64,000 bases of DNA from assembly GCF_042453785.1 (NCBI RefSeq), contig NC_091674.1:24320001-24384000 (forward strand), given 5' to 3'. The notes beneath the pieces are model-generated. The model did not search any database, was not told where the DNA came from, and worked only from the letters and a program-made list of their open reading frames with translations. This DNA is from Malus domestica. Lineage: Eukaryota; Streptophyta; Magnoliopsida; Rosales; Rosaceae. A program made the translations under genes and the position numbers. Positions 12,622 to 25,263 of the stretch are shown one piece after another. The stretch's first letter is position 1, and every line of letters begins with the position of its first letter.

Positions 12622-15324
12622 ATGGAATGTAATAAAGACGAGGCCCTCAGGGCGAAAGAGTTCGCAGAGTTGAAGTTTACAGAGCGTGATGTCTCTGGGG
12701 CTCTAAGATTTGCTTTAAAGGCCCATACCTTGTATCCCGAGCTTGATGGTCTTCCTCAACTTTTGACAACTCTTCATGTTCACACCTCCGCTCAGAAGGA
12801 AACAAATGGGGAGACCGATTACTACAAGGTCCTCAGTGCAGAACCGTTGGCTGACAAGGACACAATCCGAAAGAAATACAAGAGACTGGCACTCTCTCTC
12901 CACCCAGATAAAAATAAATCTGTAGGCGCAGACGGTGCTTTCCAAATTGTTAATGAAGCCTGGACTTTGTTGTCTGATAAAGACAAGAGATTTCTTTATG
13001 ACCAGAGGCGGAGCTTAGGATACATGCTTGAAAGAGTTCCAGATGGCAACTTTTCTGCAGCAACTAGTCAGAATGGTTTTCATACCTCCTCCAACTATAA
13101 TCATTCAAACGGAAGGGATCAGTGGAGTGCAACCTATACCGAGCATGTTACAGCAATGAGTCAGAATGGTTTCCATACCTTCTCCAACTTTAATCATTCA
13201 AACGGAAGGGATCAGAGGAGTGCTTCTTACCATAATAGAGCAACAAGTCAGAATGGTTTATATACCTCCTCCAACTACAATCATTCAAACGGAAGAGATC
13301 AGAAGAGTGCTACTCATACTGAGCATGTCACAGCAATGAGTCAGAATGATTTCCATACCTCCTCATACTATCATCATTCAAACCGAAGGGATCAGAGAAG
13401 TGCTACTCATACCAATTCTATTAGACCTCCTTCTCCACCAAAACCGACATTTTGGACTGTGTGCAGTAGTTGCAAGATGCAATTTGAGTATCTTTGGACT
13501 TATCTGAACCAATACCTTCTGTGTCACAACTGCCGTCAGCGCTTTTTAGCTTCTGAGACACCAGCCCCCAAAATGCCCAATGGTAGATCAACTCCATGGG
13601 TTTCCTACTTTCAGCGAAAGGGTTCTAGGCAGCATAACAGAACCAAGAATACATGTGCTCCAGGAAGTTCACAGACTGCTACCATTAATGTGAAGTTAGC
13701 AGGAAATTCTGGAGTTGACACATCAACAAAAAAATTTCCGGCAGGCAAAGTCTTCAAACCGGCAAGTTTTGAAAGTGGGCAATTACGAGGTTCCTGTGCT
13801 GGTCAAACTGCAAGTGACGTTCGCCCAGGATTTGGGGAACTGAAGAGAGGGCATGAAGAGGTGGTTCTAAATAAGGAGGCGCATAAGTGGAATCGTGAAG
13901 CTTGTAAGAAAACAGATGCTGCCTTAGCGTCTGGGTCTCTTGGCGCTGCTTCCAGTTCCGTACCCAAAGAGAGGCCTAAAAAGAAAAGGCATCTGAGCAG
14001 GCAAGAGATGGGAACTCAAATGGGAATAGCAAATGGAGGAGTTGCTATGAAAAGTGTATTCGGACCGTACAAGGGTAGTGTTGGTACAGGAAGGTTTGAT
14101 GTAGCTGCAGTGGATAGTGTCTTGATAGAAATGGCTAAGAAGGAAATTTCCCAGAAGCTTAAAGTGTGGAAGGAGGCTGCTGCACCGAAGACTTCATTTA
14201 CATCAAAAAATGCAGATAATAACCAGGTGAAAGAGAAGCCAAAGGAAGAAGCTGGCCTGCGTGGTGTTAAAATTAGTGTTGCAGGATGTAGGGCATTTGT
14301 GAATCCCAAGAAGTCTTTCCTTTCCAATTCTCATGTTGACACTGATGTCGAGGAAGCTAATACAGTGGCAATGACTGTTCCAGACCCTGATTTTCATGAT
14401 TTCGACAAGGATCGTACAGAAAAGTCATTTGGTAGCAACCAGGTTTGGGCTGTCTATGATGAAGATGATGGCATGCCCCGTTATTATGCCATGGTTCACA
14501 GTGTGATATCATTGAAACCATTCAAACTTAGCATGAGTTGGTTAAATTCGAAAAGTAACAACGAAATTGCTCCACTAGATTGGATTGCTTGTGGTTTTCC
14601 TAAGACTAGCGGGGAACTTCGGATAGGGAAGCATGTAGTCTATAAGAATCTTCCTTCTTTCTCACACAAGGTGGTTAGGTGGAGAAAAGGCAAAAGAGGA
14701 GTTGTCTGCATATATCCAACAAAAGGAGAAGTGTGGGCACTATATAGGAACTGGTCTGCTGTTTGGAACGAGCATACCCCAGATGACGTTATTCACAAAT
14801 ATGATATGGTGCAACTGCTTAATGATTACAATGAGGAGCAAGGTGTGACAATTATCCCACTGGTTAAAGTAGCTGGTTTCAAAACAGTGTTCCGCCAACA
14901 TTCGGACCAAAGTAAAATCATGAAAATTCCAAGGGAAGAACTCTTTCGTTTCTCTCATCAGGTCCCTTCTATCACGCTCACCGGTCATGAAGGTCACAAT
15001 GTTCCGAAGGGATGCTTGGAGCTTGATCCTGCTGCTACTCCGTCGGAACTGCTTCAGGTGGAATCAGAAGAACATGAAGATGACATGGAGGTGACAGGTG
15101 AAGGATGTAATGGTGAAGATCCAGTGGGATTGTCGAAAAGCACCAAGGAAGAGGCTGTGGTGGATAATGGCAAAGCAACTACAGAAACGGGCTTGATAGA
15201 AGAGGCTGAGAAAAAAGATTTGCAAGACATGATGAAGAGGGGGAAGGAACCCCAAGGGCCGAAGTTGCTAGTGTATAGTCGGAAACGTTTCAGGAAATAC
15301 AAAAGGAAGGGTGCTGAATGCTAA
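12622..15324 (+). CDS. J-domain protein with C-terminal DUF3444
   Basis: The protein has about 900 residues in one coding exon. The J-domain lies at about residues 65-130 with the HPD signature at 94-96, the part that in this family stimulates Hsp70 ATPase. Next come four tandem repeats of 29-31 residues at about 149-270 (SQNGFHTSSNYNHSNGRDQ type), a CxxC-x(n)-CxxC zinc-ribbon-like segment at about 280-310 (CSSC and CHNC), a low-complexity charged region, and DUF3444 at about 588-800 (QVWAVYDEDDGMPRYYA). The C-terminus is acidic then basic (KRFRKYKRKG). The start MECNKDEALRAKE is the conserved family start; an open frame continues upstream without a better ATG. Plant proteins of this layout are thought to act in the nucleus or cytosol as specialised co-chaperones; the exact role is unknown. 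The repeat block is unusual. Confidence 0.93.
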   Translation: MECNKDEALRAKEFAELKFTERDVSGALRFALKAHTLYPELDGLPQLLTTLHVHTSAQKETNGETDYYKVLSAEPLADKDTIRKKYKRLALSLHPDKNKSVGADGAFQIVNEAWTLLSDKDKRFLYDQRRSLGYMLERVPDGNFSAATSQNGFHTSSNYNHSNGRDQWSATYTEHVTAMSQNGFHTFSNFNHSNGRDQRSASYHNRATSQNGLYTSSNYNHSNGRDQKSATHTEHVTAMSQNDFHTSSYYHHSNRRDQRSATHTNSIRPPSPPKPTFWTVCSSCKMQFEYLWTYLNQYLLCHNCRQRFLASETPAPKMPNGRSTPWVSYFQRKGSRQHNRTKNTCAPGSSQTATINVKLAGNSGVDTSTKKFPAGKVFKPASFESGQLRGSCAGQTASDVRPGFGELKRGHEEVVLNKEAHKWNREACKKTDAALASGSLGAASSSVPKERPKKKRHLSRQEMGTQMGIANGGVAMKSVFGPYKGSVGTGRFDVAAVDSVLIEMAKKEISQKLKVWKEAAAPKTSFTSKNADNNQVKEKPKEEAGLRGVKISVAGCRAFVNPKKSFLSNSHVDTDVEEANTVAMTVPDPDFHDFDKDRTEKSFGSNQVWAVYDEDDGMPRYYAMVHSVISLKPFKLSMSWLNSKSNNEIAPLDWIACGFPKTSGELRIGKHVVYKNLPSFSHKVVRWRKGKRGVVCIYPTKGEVWALYRNWSAVWNEHTPDDVIHKYDMVQLLNDYNEEQGVTIIPLVKVAGFKTVFRQHSDQSKIMKIPREELFRFSHQVPSITLTGHEGHNVPKGCLELDPAATPSELLQVESEEHEDDMEVTGEGCNGEDPVGLSKSTKEEAVVDNGKATTETGLIEEAEKKDLQDMMKRGKEPQGPKLLVYSRKRFRKYKRKGAEC
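13066..13425 (+). repeat. In-frame 180-bp higher-order coding repeat
   Basis: Repeat starts (AGTCAGAATG) fall at 13066, 13159, 13246 and 13339, spaced 93, 87 and 93 bp. Units 1 and 3 carry an extra TEH(V)TAM segment that units 2 and 4 lack, so a 180-bp dimer has been duplicated. All lengths are multiples of three, keeping the frame open. Confidence 0.92.
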
Positions 15325-15635
15325 GTGATTGCAGCTTTAGTGGACTCGTCATCAACAGAAGTAGAAGACTTACAATCTCGTATCCACCTGTGGAACTGAA
15401 GGTTCATCCCCTTTTACTGCATCTTCTTCTCCAGTTGGGCAGGGCAGTTATCATGAGTTGCAAGACTGAGGTATATCGCTTTTAGTTCTCTTATCTTTAC
15501 ATTGATGGATCCACAGTTTTGTCCAAAGGCGTGCAAATGCCCTTGAGACCAGTTTCAGTTGTATTTTCAATTTGAACCACAGTTTAGGAGCTTTTACTTT
15601 CAAAGTTTTAATACCCGGGGAAGCACTCTTTTTTT

Positions 15636-15676
<41 letters not shown>

Positions 15677-16578
15677 CTTAGTTTTTGTTGTTGCAGCTGG
15701 TCGAAAATGCAGACCTCGGAGCTGCTAGATCTTTTAAATGGTATACTGAAAAATGGTTTATAGGGTTTGTTTTCTGTGTTAGACCAAACTTGGATAAACT
15801 CTTGAGCCAAAGCAGAAAGAGTAAACTGAATGAAATTTTCAGGTTCCTCATTCTACTTGCTCTTGATTGCTATTCCCATGTTTTTATCATATACTTGATT
15901 CTTGATCATATTACATTTCAGCATTTCGCATTCACTTATGAGGGATTTCGAAACCGAATCACGTTATTTGTCTTGTAAATGTTTTAGTCGGTTTCTACAG
16001 GTCTTGTGTTTTTCAATGAAAATACTAAGATTGCAGGAACCCTGGTAAAATCCCTTTGTGTTTTTCACTTCTTACATTTTGCCTGTACAATCCATAGCTT
16101 TGAGTAAATAAATGGTACTAAAAACTGAGTTGTAGAATACTAACACTAGATGAGACCATTATACATAAGGTCTTATGTTTTCGTGAGAGCTGTCCTAAGA
16201 ATGACGGAAATTTCGATAGAGCAGTTCTCACACCAGAAAACGTCGTTGGCATTGCAAATGACAAAAACATCCTTGGCGCTGCAAGTTTTTCTTTAGAAAG
16301 TTTCAGAGTGTCTTACAATACAGCAGTGCACGAAAACTGGATACGACACTCTCATTCTTGTTGTATGTATTATAATATAATACGCAGCATTGTTTTGTTT
16401 AATAATGTTTGTATAAAGTAAGAGACAGCAGACATCACATCAGTCAACTACAAAGTGTTTGCTTTTGCACATTGGCTTATAAATCTATTTTTTAATAGTC
16501 GACGGCCAGAACTGTGCAGATAGTTTTTTGAGAAATTTTTCTTTACGCCTGAAACGTGGTTTGGTACATTAATATATT
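15325..16578. other. DnaJ-like gene 3' region and spacer
   Basis: This holds the probable 3'UTR, a T homopolymer run near 15629-15676 that ends in an acceptor-like TTGTTGCAG (possible 3'UTR intron), and AATAAA-like motifs. No second gene is seen; a lysine-rich open frame on the minus strand is only the poly-T run. Confidence 0.5.
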
Positions 16579-16731
16579 TGGTGGGTTAGATGTGATATGA
16601 TATGATTAATTAAAATGAATTTGAATTCAATTTGTATTTGTTGTGTCAAAATATGAGATAGGCATGATTGAATATGATGAGCTATGAATTCACAATAGAA
16701 TATGTTATCTAACCTATCATCTAGCCCACCA
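16579..16731. mobile_element. Short TIR MITE, 153 bp
   Basis: The ends are inverted: TGGTGGGTTAGATG on the left against TGGTGGGCTAGATG (reverse complement of the right end). No coding content. It lies only 40 bp outside the Copia element. Confidence 0.65.
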
Positions 16732-16770
16732 ACTAATCCCTATTATAACAATTGGTTGGAATTTTTATTT

Positions 16771-17038
16771 TGTTGTAAGCCTATTTAATTGAGCGATCTA
16801 AGGTTTAGAGAGAGAGGGAGGTCGGCCACTTTAGAGAGAAGAGAGATTGATTTAATTGTGAGGTGTGTTTGATTCACCCCATTGTGCCTTTATTTATAGT
16901 AGTTAGAAGGGTAAATACATTTCCCTTTATGATTACAACATTTAATAGGTAATCTAATCATAATAGGAATATATAATACTTTCCCATATTCTGTAGGATT
17001 TACACAATCACATTCATATTCTAAATAGAACTGCAACA
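16771..17038 (-). repeat. Copia 3' LTR
   Basis: The 268-bp terminal repeat pairs with 25264-25533. Flanked outside by TATTT and inside by the purine tract. Confidence 0.93.
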
Positions 17039-20000
17039 CTCCCCCTTGAGTGTGTAAATACTCAACAAACCATCGCATCAGATCTTCAGCAGAGAAGGTA
17101 GAATAGTTGATGAAGTCATCGGCACAACGGATCATCGCGAGTCTCAAATTTAATTTGAAGTATGCATTTGTAAAAACTCACAAAACCTCGCTATGGTAAA
17201 ACCCAAGAAATGGGGAAAACCCATAGACTAAGGAGAAAAGTAAGAAAATATGCATAATGTCTAAAACAATCGTCAAACTAAACGAATGTAGTGAACTTAA
17301 TGGAGTATGATCATCTCAAAATGGGTGCCTCGTTAAAACCTAGTTAGGTAGCAAAAACCCAGTGGGAAAAATGCTCCTAATCGTAGGGAAAAAAAGTACA
17401 TTAAGATCATGTGAGTATGCTTCTAGATACTCCCCCTGAGTTAGACATAACTTCTTAAATAAGAGAACTACAAGCGATTTAATTCTGATAATTTACGCAT
17501 ACCGATTCCTTGGACGAGCTTCTGAAATGTAGACTTGGGCAACGACTTGGTGAAGAGATCGGCCAGGTTGTCCTGGGAACGGATTTGCTTGACTTCAATG
17601 TTCTGATGTTGCTGCTGCTGGTGTGAGTAAAAGAACTTTGGCGCTGTGTGCTTGGTGTTGTCTCCCTTGATGTATCCCTTCTTTAACTGCTCGATACATG
17701 CTGCATTGTCTTCAAAGATCGTCGAAGGAAGGTCAACGACTGATGTAAGACCACTAGTGCTTCGAATGTGTCCCATCACTTCTCTCAGCCAAAAGCATTC
17801 ACGCGATGCTTCATGTAGGGCGAGAATCTCAGCATGGTTAGATGAAGTCGCAACTAGCGTTTGCTTGGTAGACCTCCAAGAAATAGCGGTGTTTCCAACG
17901 GTAAAGACATAACCCATTTGAGAACGTGCTCTAAGTGGGTCAGACAGATATCCAGCATCTGCGTAACCAACAAGGCGAGAATCAATCCTAGATCCATAGA
18001 GGGCGACAACACTAGGAGATTTATGGGTATAGAACAAGCCCAAATCCGTAGTACCCTTGAGGTAGCGGAAAATGTCTTTGACACCATTGCAGTGCCTGCG
18101 TGTAGGCGAATTGCTGTATCTAGCCAATAGATTCACAGCGAATGAGATGTCGGGTCTAGTGCACTGAGCCAAGTACAATAAAGCACCAATTGCACTTAGG
18201 TAAGGAACTTCGGGTTCCAAAATCTCTTCCTCATCCTCCTTTGGACGGAAGGGATCTCGTTTAGCATCTAGAGTCCGAAAGATCAGGGTGTGCTGGAAGG
18301 CTTAGCTTTATCCTCATTAAAGCGACGTAACACCTTTTGGGTGTAGTTCAATTAATGTACTAAGATTCCATCTGAACAATGCTCGATCTCCAGGCCAAGG
18401 CAATATCGAGTTTTCCTAAGATCCTTCATCTCAAATTCCGATTTCAAGTGTGCAGCAATTTCCTCAAGCTATTCAGGAATACCAATGAGGTTCATGTCAT
18501 CGACATAAACTACAACAATTACAAATCCGAAATGTGACTTCTTTATGAACACGCATGGGCATAGTTCATTGTTCACATAGCCCTGACTTGTCAAATATTC
18601 ACTCAGACGGTTATACCACATCCGCCCGGATTGTTTCAATCCGTAGAGTGACCTCCTCAACCTAATTGAGAGAGTGTTCCGTGGTCTAGAACTATTTGAG
18701 CCAGTCAATGGAAGTCCTTCTGGAACTTTCATGTATATTTTCGTATCTAGATCCCCGTAGAGATACGCGGTTACCACGTCCATAAGCTGCATATTCAATT
18801 TTTCAGAAACTACCAAACTGATAAGGTAGCAGAACGTTATAACGTCCATTACGGGGGAATATGTCTCCTCGTAATCAATTCCAGGGCGTTGAGAGCAGCC
18901 TTGCGCTACGAGGCGTGCTTTGTATCGCACTATTTCATTCTTCTCATTACGCTTCCTCACGAAAACCCACTTGTAGCCAACATGCTTCACGTGTGGTGGT
19001 GTAGGGACGACAGGTCCAAACACTTTACGTTTCGTGAGCAAATCAAGTTCGACCTGGATTGCTTGTTTCCAGTTTGACTAATCGGTTCTACGTCGGCATT
19101 CATCGACGGAACGTGGTTCAATGTCATCGCTAAGCATGATGTCAATAGCTACTGAGTACGAGAATGCGTCGTTGACGATCATCTCATTCCTATTCCAAAC
19201 CTCATCCAATACTGTGTAATGGACCGAAATCTCGCGATTCTCGGGAGGCCGTCATGTTTCATCTGAAGCATCACCGTAATCTAGAATAACCTCATGCGTT
19301 GGAACGGATGAGTCAGCGATGGTCGGATTCAAACTAGGGTCACTAGTTGGTGTCATTTTCCTCTTCCGAGGTTGTGAATCCTTTGAACCAGGAGGTCTGC
19401 CACGCTTCAAGGTCGGAGCAGATGATTAGCTAACCATCAATGTACCATGCCGTGTGGAGGGTGCGGCCTCCCCAGCTTCGGGGACGGCTCGACCTTCCCA
19501 GACGGGCTATTGATGTACACGGGGTACATCTATCCTTGCAGGTGTGTTTGCAGCGGGTATATGTGATCTTGTCACCTTTGCTAGATCATTAAAAGCATCC
19601 GACATGCTTTGAGCAATGCTCTGAAGATCTATAATTCGTCGCACCTCAGTTTCAGACTGGGCAGTGCGGGGATCTAAATGAGATATAGTGGGAGCATACC
19701 ACGATAATTCGCGGCGTTCTACAGGAACGTTAGCATGCTTATCTCCCCCTAACGATGGGAAGACTGTCTCATCAAAGTGACAATCCGCAAAACATGCGGT
19801 AAAGAGATCTCCTGTCAAGGGTTCTAAGTATCGAACAATTGATGGCGAATCATAACCGACATAGATTCCATTTTTCTCTGAGGACCCATTTTGGTACGTA
19901 GCGGCGATGCTATTGGCACATAAATTGAGCACCCAAACACCCGTAAATGATTGACGTCAGGCTCGTATCCAGTGACCAACTGTAACAGTGAATGTGGTTG

Positions 20001-21852
20001 GGTAGTGATGGGCCTCAAGCGGACCAACATAGCTGCGTGCAATATTGTATAGCCCCAGGCAGATACCGGCAGTTTGGTTCTCTTAACCAAAGGTCGAGTT
20101 ATCAATTGAATGCGCTTTATGAAAGCTTATGCCAGGCCGTTTTGTGTGTGAACATGGGGCATAGGATGTTCTACATTAATCCCTACTGACATGCAATAAT
20201 CATCAAAAGTCTGTGACGTAAACTCTCCAGCATTATCCAGTCGAATCGACTTAATCGGATAATCAGGGTGGTGAGCCCTTAGCTTAATGATTTGAGCTAG
20301 GAGTTTAGCAAACGCGGCATTGCGTGTGGACAACAAGCAAACATGTAACCATCTTGTCGATGCATCAACCAACACCATAAAGTATCTAAATGGTCCGCAG
20401 GTTGGTTGGATAGGTCCACAAATGTCCCCTTGAATCCTTTGAAGAAATTTAGGAGGGTCTTGATTAATCTTTGTATGGGAAGGTTGAGTATTCAACTTCC
20501 CTAAAGAACACGTTATGCATGGCGGGACTCCAACGTGTGGATGTAACTTATGCCCGTGTGAAGATTTGAGGATACGGCGCATCATGTCACGTCTAGGATG
20601 TCCTAAACGGTCATGCCAAAGCAACAAAGTGTCCTGGAACTCAGGCATAGAGCCGGCCACACTGTGGGCCTCTATGCTACGAATGGTTGTGATGTACAAC
20701 CCACTCGGCAGACGTTCCAACTTTTCGTGAATATGCTTCTGGCCATATTCGTATGAAGTGATACAAAGAAATTCAGAACCATGATCTTCAATGGTTTCAA
20801 GATGATATTTATTATCTCGAATATCTCTAAAACTCAGCAACGTTCTTCCGGAACGTGGAGAATAGAGTGTCTCCTTAATGGTCAAGATTGTACCATTAGA
20901 CAACATGATACGTGCCTTTCCGTATCCTTCAATCAGGTTGGATGAGCCTTAGAAAGTTGTCAAATGAGCTTTCTTGGGTATGAAGTTAGTAAAATAGTGT
21001 CGTTCACGCAAAATGGTGTGCGTAGTTGCACTATCTGCCAGACAACTAACTTCCCCACTAGAGATACCTAGAAATAAATTGATTGAATTGGTCACATGCA
21101 TAAATATAAGTCCATTCATTCAATTAAGCAATTCGAGAAAATAATATCCACTCCAATAACAATCCATAATTCAAAACAAACCAAACCAAACAAATAATTC
21201 CAAATACATAGAAAAATTGTTCAAAATTAAACCATAAACCTAGCAAAATAGGGGGTAGGGGACGGCCACTCCTAGTGGTTCAGCCACTAGGGGCTACTGC
21301 CCTAAAACATGTCTAATTTAGTCTTCCATAGGTGCTAATGCCTCCTGGAAGTCTGATATCTCCATTGATGTGGTTGCATCGTCCGGATGATCCACATGTG
21401 CAAAGTTAGACTCACGATGGGAATGATACTTGGCAATAGCCTCAGGGGAAGCTCGGCATACGCGTGACCAATTATCCTTTGATCCACAACGATAGCACAT
21501 ATCCAGTTCAGTAGAAGCGGCCTGAACGGGAGCTTTGCCCTTGTTCTTGAAGTTTGGGACCTTAGGTGTGAGTGGTGGATGATGCTGGGTCGCAATTCTT
21601 CCCTTAGGTGCAGCACTCTATTGACCTTGGGCCCGTGGTTGGGTATGCCGCCCATTTCCACGACCACGATGGTTCTTTCGTCATTTATGGCTGCTAAAAT
21701 TGGTCGCATACGCTTCAGACGTAGCGTTTGAGCCAGTGGGTCAAGCTTGATGATTCCTCATCAAAAGCTGGTTCTGCTTTTCAGCAATAAGTAAAACAGA
21801 GATCAAATCCGGAAACTTGGTGAATATATGTGCCCTATATTGTTGCTGCAGG

Positions 21853-23478
21853 CAAGGAAGAAAATATCGGTAATATCGGAAATATCGGTAGTCCGAAAAC
21901 ACGGAAATATCGATGGAAATATCGGGATAATATCGATATCGATAAAAATTACATGGAAACCACGGAAATTGTAAGAAAAACTTGGAAATTTTTATTGAAA
22001 CTTTGCAGGATGTTTATTTAGTCAATTATCTATTAGTTTATCACAAAAAATTGGAAGGAAATGCATTGCATGATGGATTTAACTGATTTAAGTTGATTAT
22101 ACAGCGAGCTGGCAAACACTGTGAGTGTAGAAAATATGTAGTAATTAATGAAAAAAAGATTAAACACACCATAATCATTTATATATAATGATTTACTACA
22201 ATATTTTACACTTTATACATTGCAGGGTAAGATACATGAGTGATTTAGAATCTTGATGAAACCACCATTACTTTTTATCTTGTCAAAAGTTGTAAAAGTT
22301 GTCAAGAGTCAGAGACAGAGAGTCAGAGACAAGGTTATGAATTAAGGAAAACTAATGAAAAGGGCTTGAAAACTTTGAGTTTTAACGATAAGGACAAAAT
22401 AAATGGTAAAATGAATAGTACCAAGATTGATTTTTTAGTGTAAAAATGTGGTTTTTCATTAAAGTGAACAGTACCAGGAGTTTTTTTGTTAAAGTTCCCT
22501 ATGAATTATTTGAATGCTTTTTTTTTTTTCTCACACGCCACCACACACATACACAGAGTCAGAGACTCTCACACGCCACCACACACGCACACAGAGACAT
22601 TTATAAAATATATGTTTAATTTAAATAGGTTTAAGAATTATGTGGATCGTCGGATTGGTTGAGATTTAATCTCAACCGTCCAATCCAACTTAAGTTTTTC
22701 AGTCCTCTCCTCTCCGTCTCTCATTCTGAATCTCTTATTCACAGACACGCACACACATTCTTGAACTCTCTCAAGTCTGAACCCAATCTCATCTCTCTCA
22801 GTCTCGATTTCCCAATCTCATCTCTCTCAGTCTCGACTCCACAGTCGTCGAGATGCCATCGTCATCATCCAAGAGTCACTGCAGAAAAAAGGGGCGCCGT
22901 TGTCGTCAGAAGTAAGGAGGCGCCGTCGTCGAGACTCTTGCCTCTCCTTCTGTAGAAGTATGAAGGAGGCACCGTCGTTGTCATCCAAAAGTTGTCGACG
23001 TTGTTGTTATCCAAGAGTCGCCGCAGAAGATTTGACAACGATTCTGCATCGTATACTGAGTCCAATGGTTTCGATAGTCGCAACTCCTCTCCAGCGAAGC
23101 TCCAGGGAGCGGAAGGAACGAAGCAGTCGTAGAAAAAGCAGCCGCCGGAATGAACGATGAGATTTCTGGGTTGATTTCAAAATATAAGGTTTTATTTCGA
23201 TTTTTTTTTCTGGGTTGATTTCTAGGGTTTGTCAAGATTGGGGTTGAATCTGTTTTGATTGTTTCTTGATCTGCAATTGGAACAAGATTGGGGTTGATTT
23301 CTGGGTTAATTTCTAAAATGTCGCGATAATATCGGTAATATCGCGATATTATCGATAATATCGATAATATCGCGATATTTTGACGAAAACTTATTGGATG
23401 TGTGTGGAAATATCGGACTCCGAAAAAAACGATAATATCGGCGAAATATCGCCGATATAATCAATTTTTTATACCCTG
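21853..23478. mobile_element. Non-autonomous hAT element inside Copia gag
   Basis: The ends read CAAGG and CCCTG (reverse complement CAGGG), a hAT-like terminus, with a perfect 8-bp target duplication GCTGCAGG at 21845-21852 and 23479-23486. Both subterminal zones are packed with AATATCGG/ATATCGCG words (about 21867-21945 and 23315-23460), the kind of array hAT transposases bind. The interior has a promoter-like and 5'UTR-like CT-rich stretch, GTC-rich sequence and intron-like T-rich DNA, but no transposase. It is probably a deletion derivative that kept the 5' part of its parent. Confidence 0.85.
22345..22500. repeat. Dispersed MITE-like repeat, copy 1
   Basis: This segment (AAACTAATGAAAAGGGCTTG ... 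GTTAAAGTTCCCT) has a clear second copy at 56935-57094. Its ends are imperfect inverted repeats. It lies inside the hAT element, giving three levels of nesting. Confidence 0.7.
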
Positions 23479-23950
23479 GCTGCAGGACAATATTGGTGGC
23501 ATGGAAGGTCGAATAGGTATTCTCCAGGAGATCTAATTCGGTTAGTTCCACTTTGTAGAATTTCAACAAAGAACGGATTCTACAAACTTCAGAGTTGTAT
23601 TCATTCACGGACTTAAAATCTTGGAAGCAAAGATGCTGCCAGTCGTGTCTTGCTTCAGGCAAGTATATGTCTTTCTGGTGATTGAAACGGTCAGCCAGAG
23701 CAAGCCAGAGGGTGCGTGGGTCTTCCTCAGCGAGATACTCAGTCTGCAATGCATCATGGATGTGTCTTCGAATGAAGATCATTGTAGTAGCCTTCTGAGC
23801 TTCGTCGACAGGTTTGTCGGCAATAGGTGTCTCAATGGTGGCTCTAATACCCTTTGCAGTGAGATGGAGCTTCACGTCTTGAACCCACTTTAGATAATTT
23901 CTTCCAGAGACTTCGAGAGCGGAGAAATCGAGCTTGTTCAAGTTCGACAT

Positions 23951-25263
23951 ATCTCTAAAACAGAGGGAAAAACGTGATTAGTCATATGGTAAGCCATAGA
24001 CATATATCGTAGAACATACATGTTCTATAGACATGTATTAGTTTAATTTATGCATGAAAACTTCAGGTTTCATATGGTATGTTTTGAATGAAAACTTCAG
24101 GTTTCAAAGGCACTAATTTTGAAACTATAGGTTCAAATTAGTTTTATGAACGATTAGTTCATAATGAGAGGTTCTTGCAAGAAACACATAATGCAATATA
24201 CTAACTAAGTGTAGTGGATTTGAGTTGGCTTCGGGAACTTAAGTGTGAGAGCTTCGGTACTACGAAAGTATGTGACGGTTCAAAGTATAAAAATAAATTA
24301 TTGAATCGTTAATGTCCAAAAGTGATCTTCAGGTCAATAATTTTGGATTCATTATCAAATTAGTGGACTGCATGTCACTTTTAATTAATTCAATAAATCG
24401 GGCCATACAGGGTCGATTGTAAAAGCAAATAATATTACCATACTGGTTAAATTATTTAAAATGCTAAAATAATAGCTTGTGGGTGGAAAAATGCCCCAAA
24501 ATAATTTGGGCATGGGTGTCGTGGGTAAGGGAAGGCACGGGGTGCCTTGAGTAAAAACGACAGGGCCTAGGGTATGGTTGCAGGCCACGGGAGGGACAAA
24601 ACCCCCAGCTGTAGCAGGTTTAGGTGTTTTGGTCCAAGGGGTCACGGGGGTAAGCCCAAGGCTTGCGGGTTGGTCACGCAGGGAGCCCAGCGAAGCTGGG
24701 GCCTTGATTTTGTGGCTCAAGAGGCCCAGCCCGAGGGTTGGCTTTGTGTGCCTTGTGTGCATAAGGCGCCCAGCAGAGGGCTGGCAGGTTTTGATGCAGG
24801 CCGAGAAAGGCCATGGGCTGCAGGCCCAGCAAAGAAACCAAAATCAGGTCGAAGCCTGTTTTCCTTTTTGGCACAGGGATGGTGCGATGCACCAAATCCC
24901 ATTCCCCCTTTTTTTTTCAATTCCTTTAGGTTTTAGGAAAAACCTAATATGCTTCTAATTTAATTTTATACATTGACTCACAAATTCCACATAACAATTT
25001 AATTGTGCGATGCATGAAACAAATATATATAGTGACAAATATATGAACATATACAATATATGTATCGGAAGGAAAATATAAACATAGGGGGTTCATGCAT
25101 CATGGGCAATGTTTTCATGCTTCATGGGTCGTTTCAAATATCTTCCTTTATTTTAAGCGTACCTGAGCAACAGAAAACGAATAAGCCTTTGAATGTGGTA
25201 GATGATAGCCTCCTCCTACGATGCTTCAGTTCCTCAGCTTTTAGCAAGAGCGTGCTGATAACG
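23951..25263 (-). other. Copia leader with a GC-rich block
   Basis: About 1.3 kb lie between the 5'LTR and gag. The stretch 24480-24900 is far richer in GC than the surroundings and rich in CCCAGC/GGCCCAG words. No gene is recognised; overlapping open frames on both strands there reflect base composition. Confidence 0.6.

Noticed and set aside
15451-15810. Lysine-rich minus-strand open frame
   Set aside because: It is the translation of the poly-T run in the DnaJ-like gene's 3' region.
22659-23160. Possible small genes inside the hAT element
   Set aside because: Frames overlap on both strands, are serine/arginine-rich from GTC repeats, and look like transposon leader sequence.
24574-24958. 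Overlapping open frames of 120 and 126 residues
   Set aside because: They lie in the GC-rich leader of the Copia element, where stops are rare by composition; no domain or codon signal.
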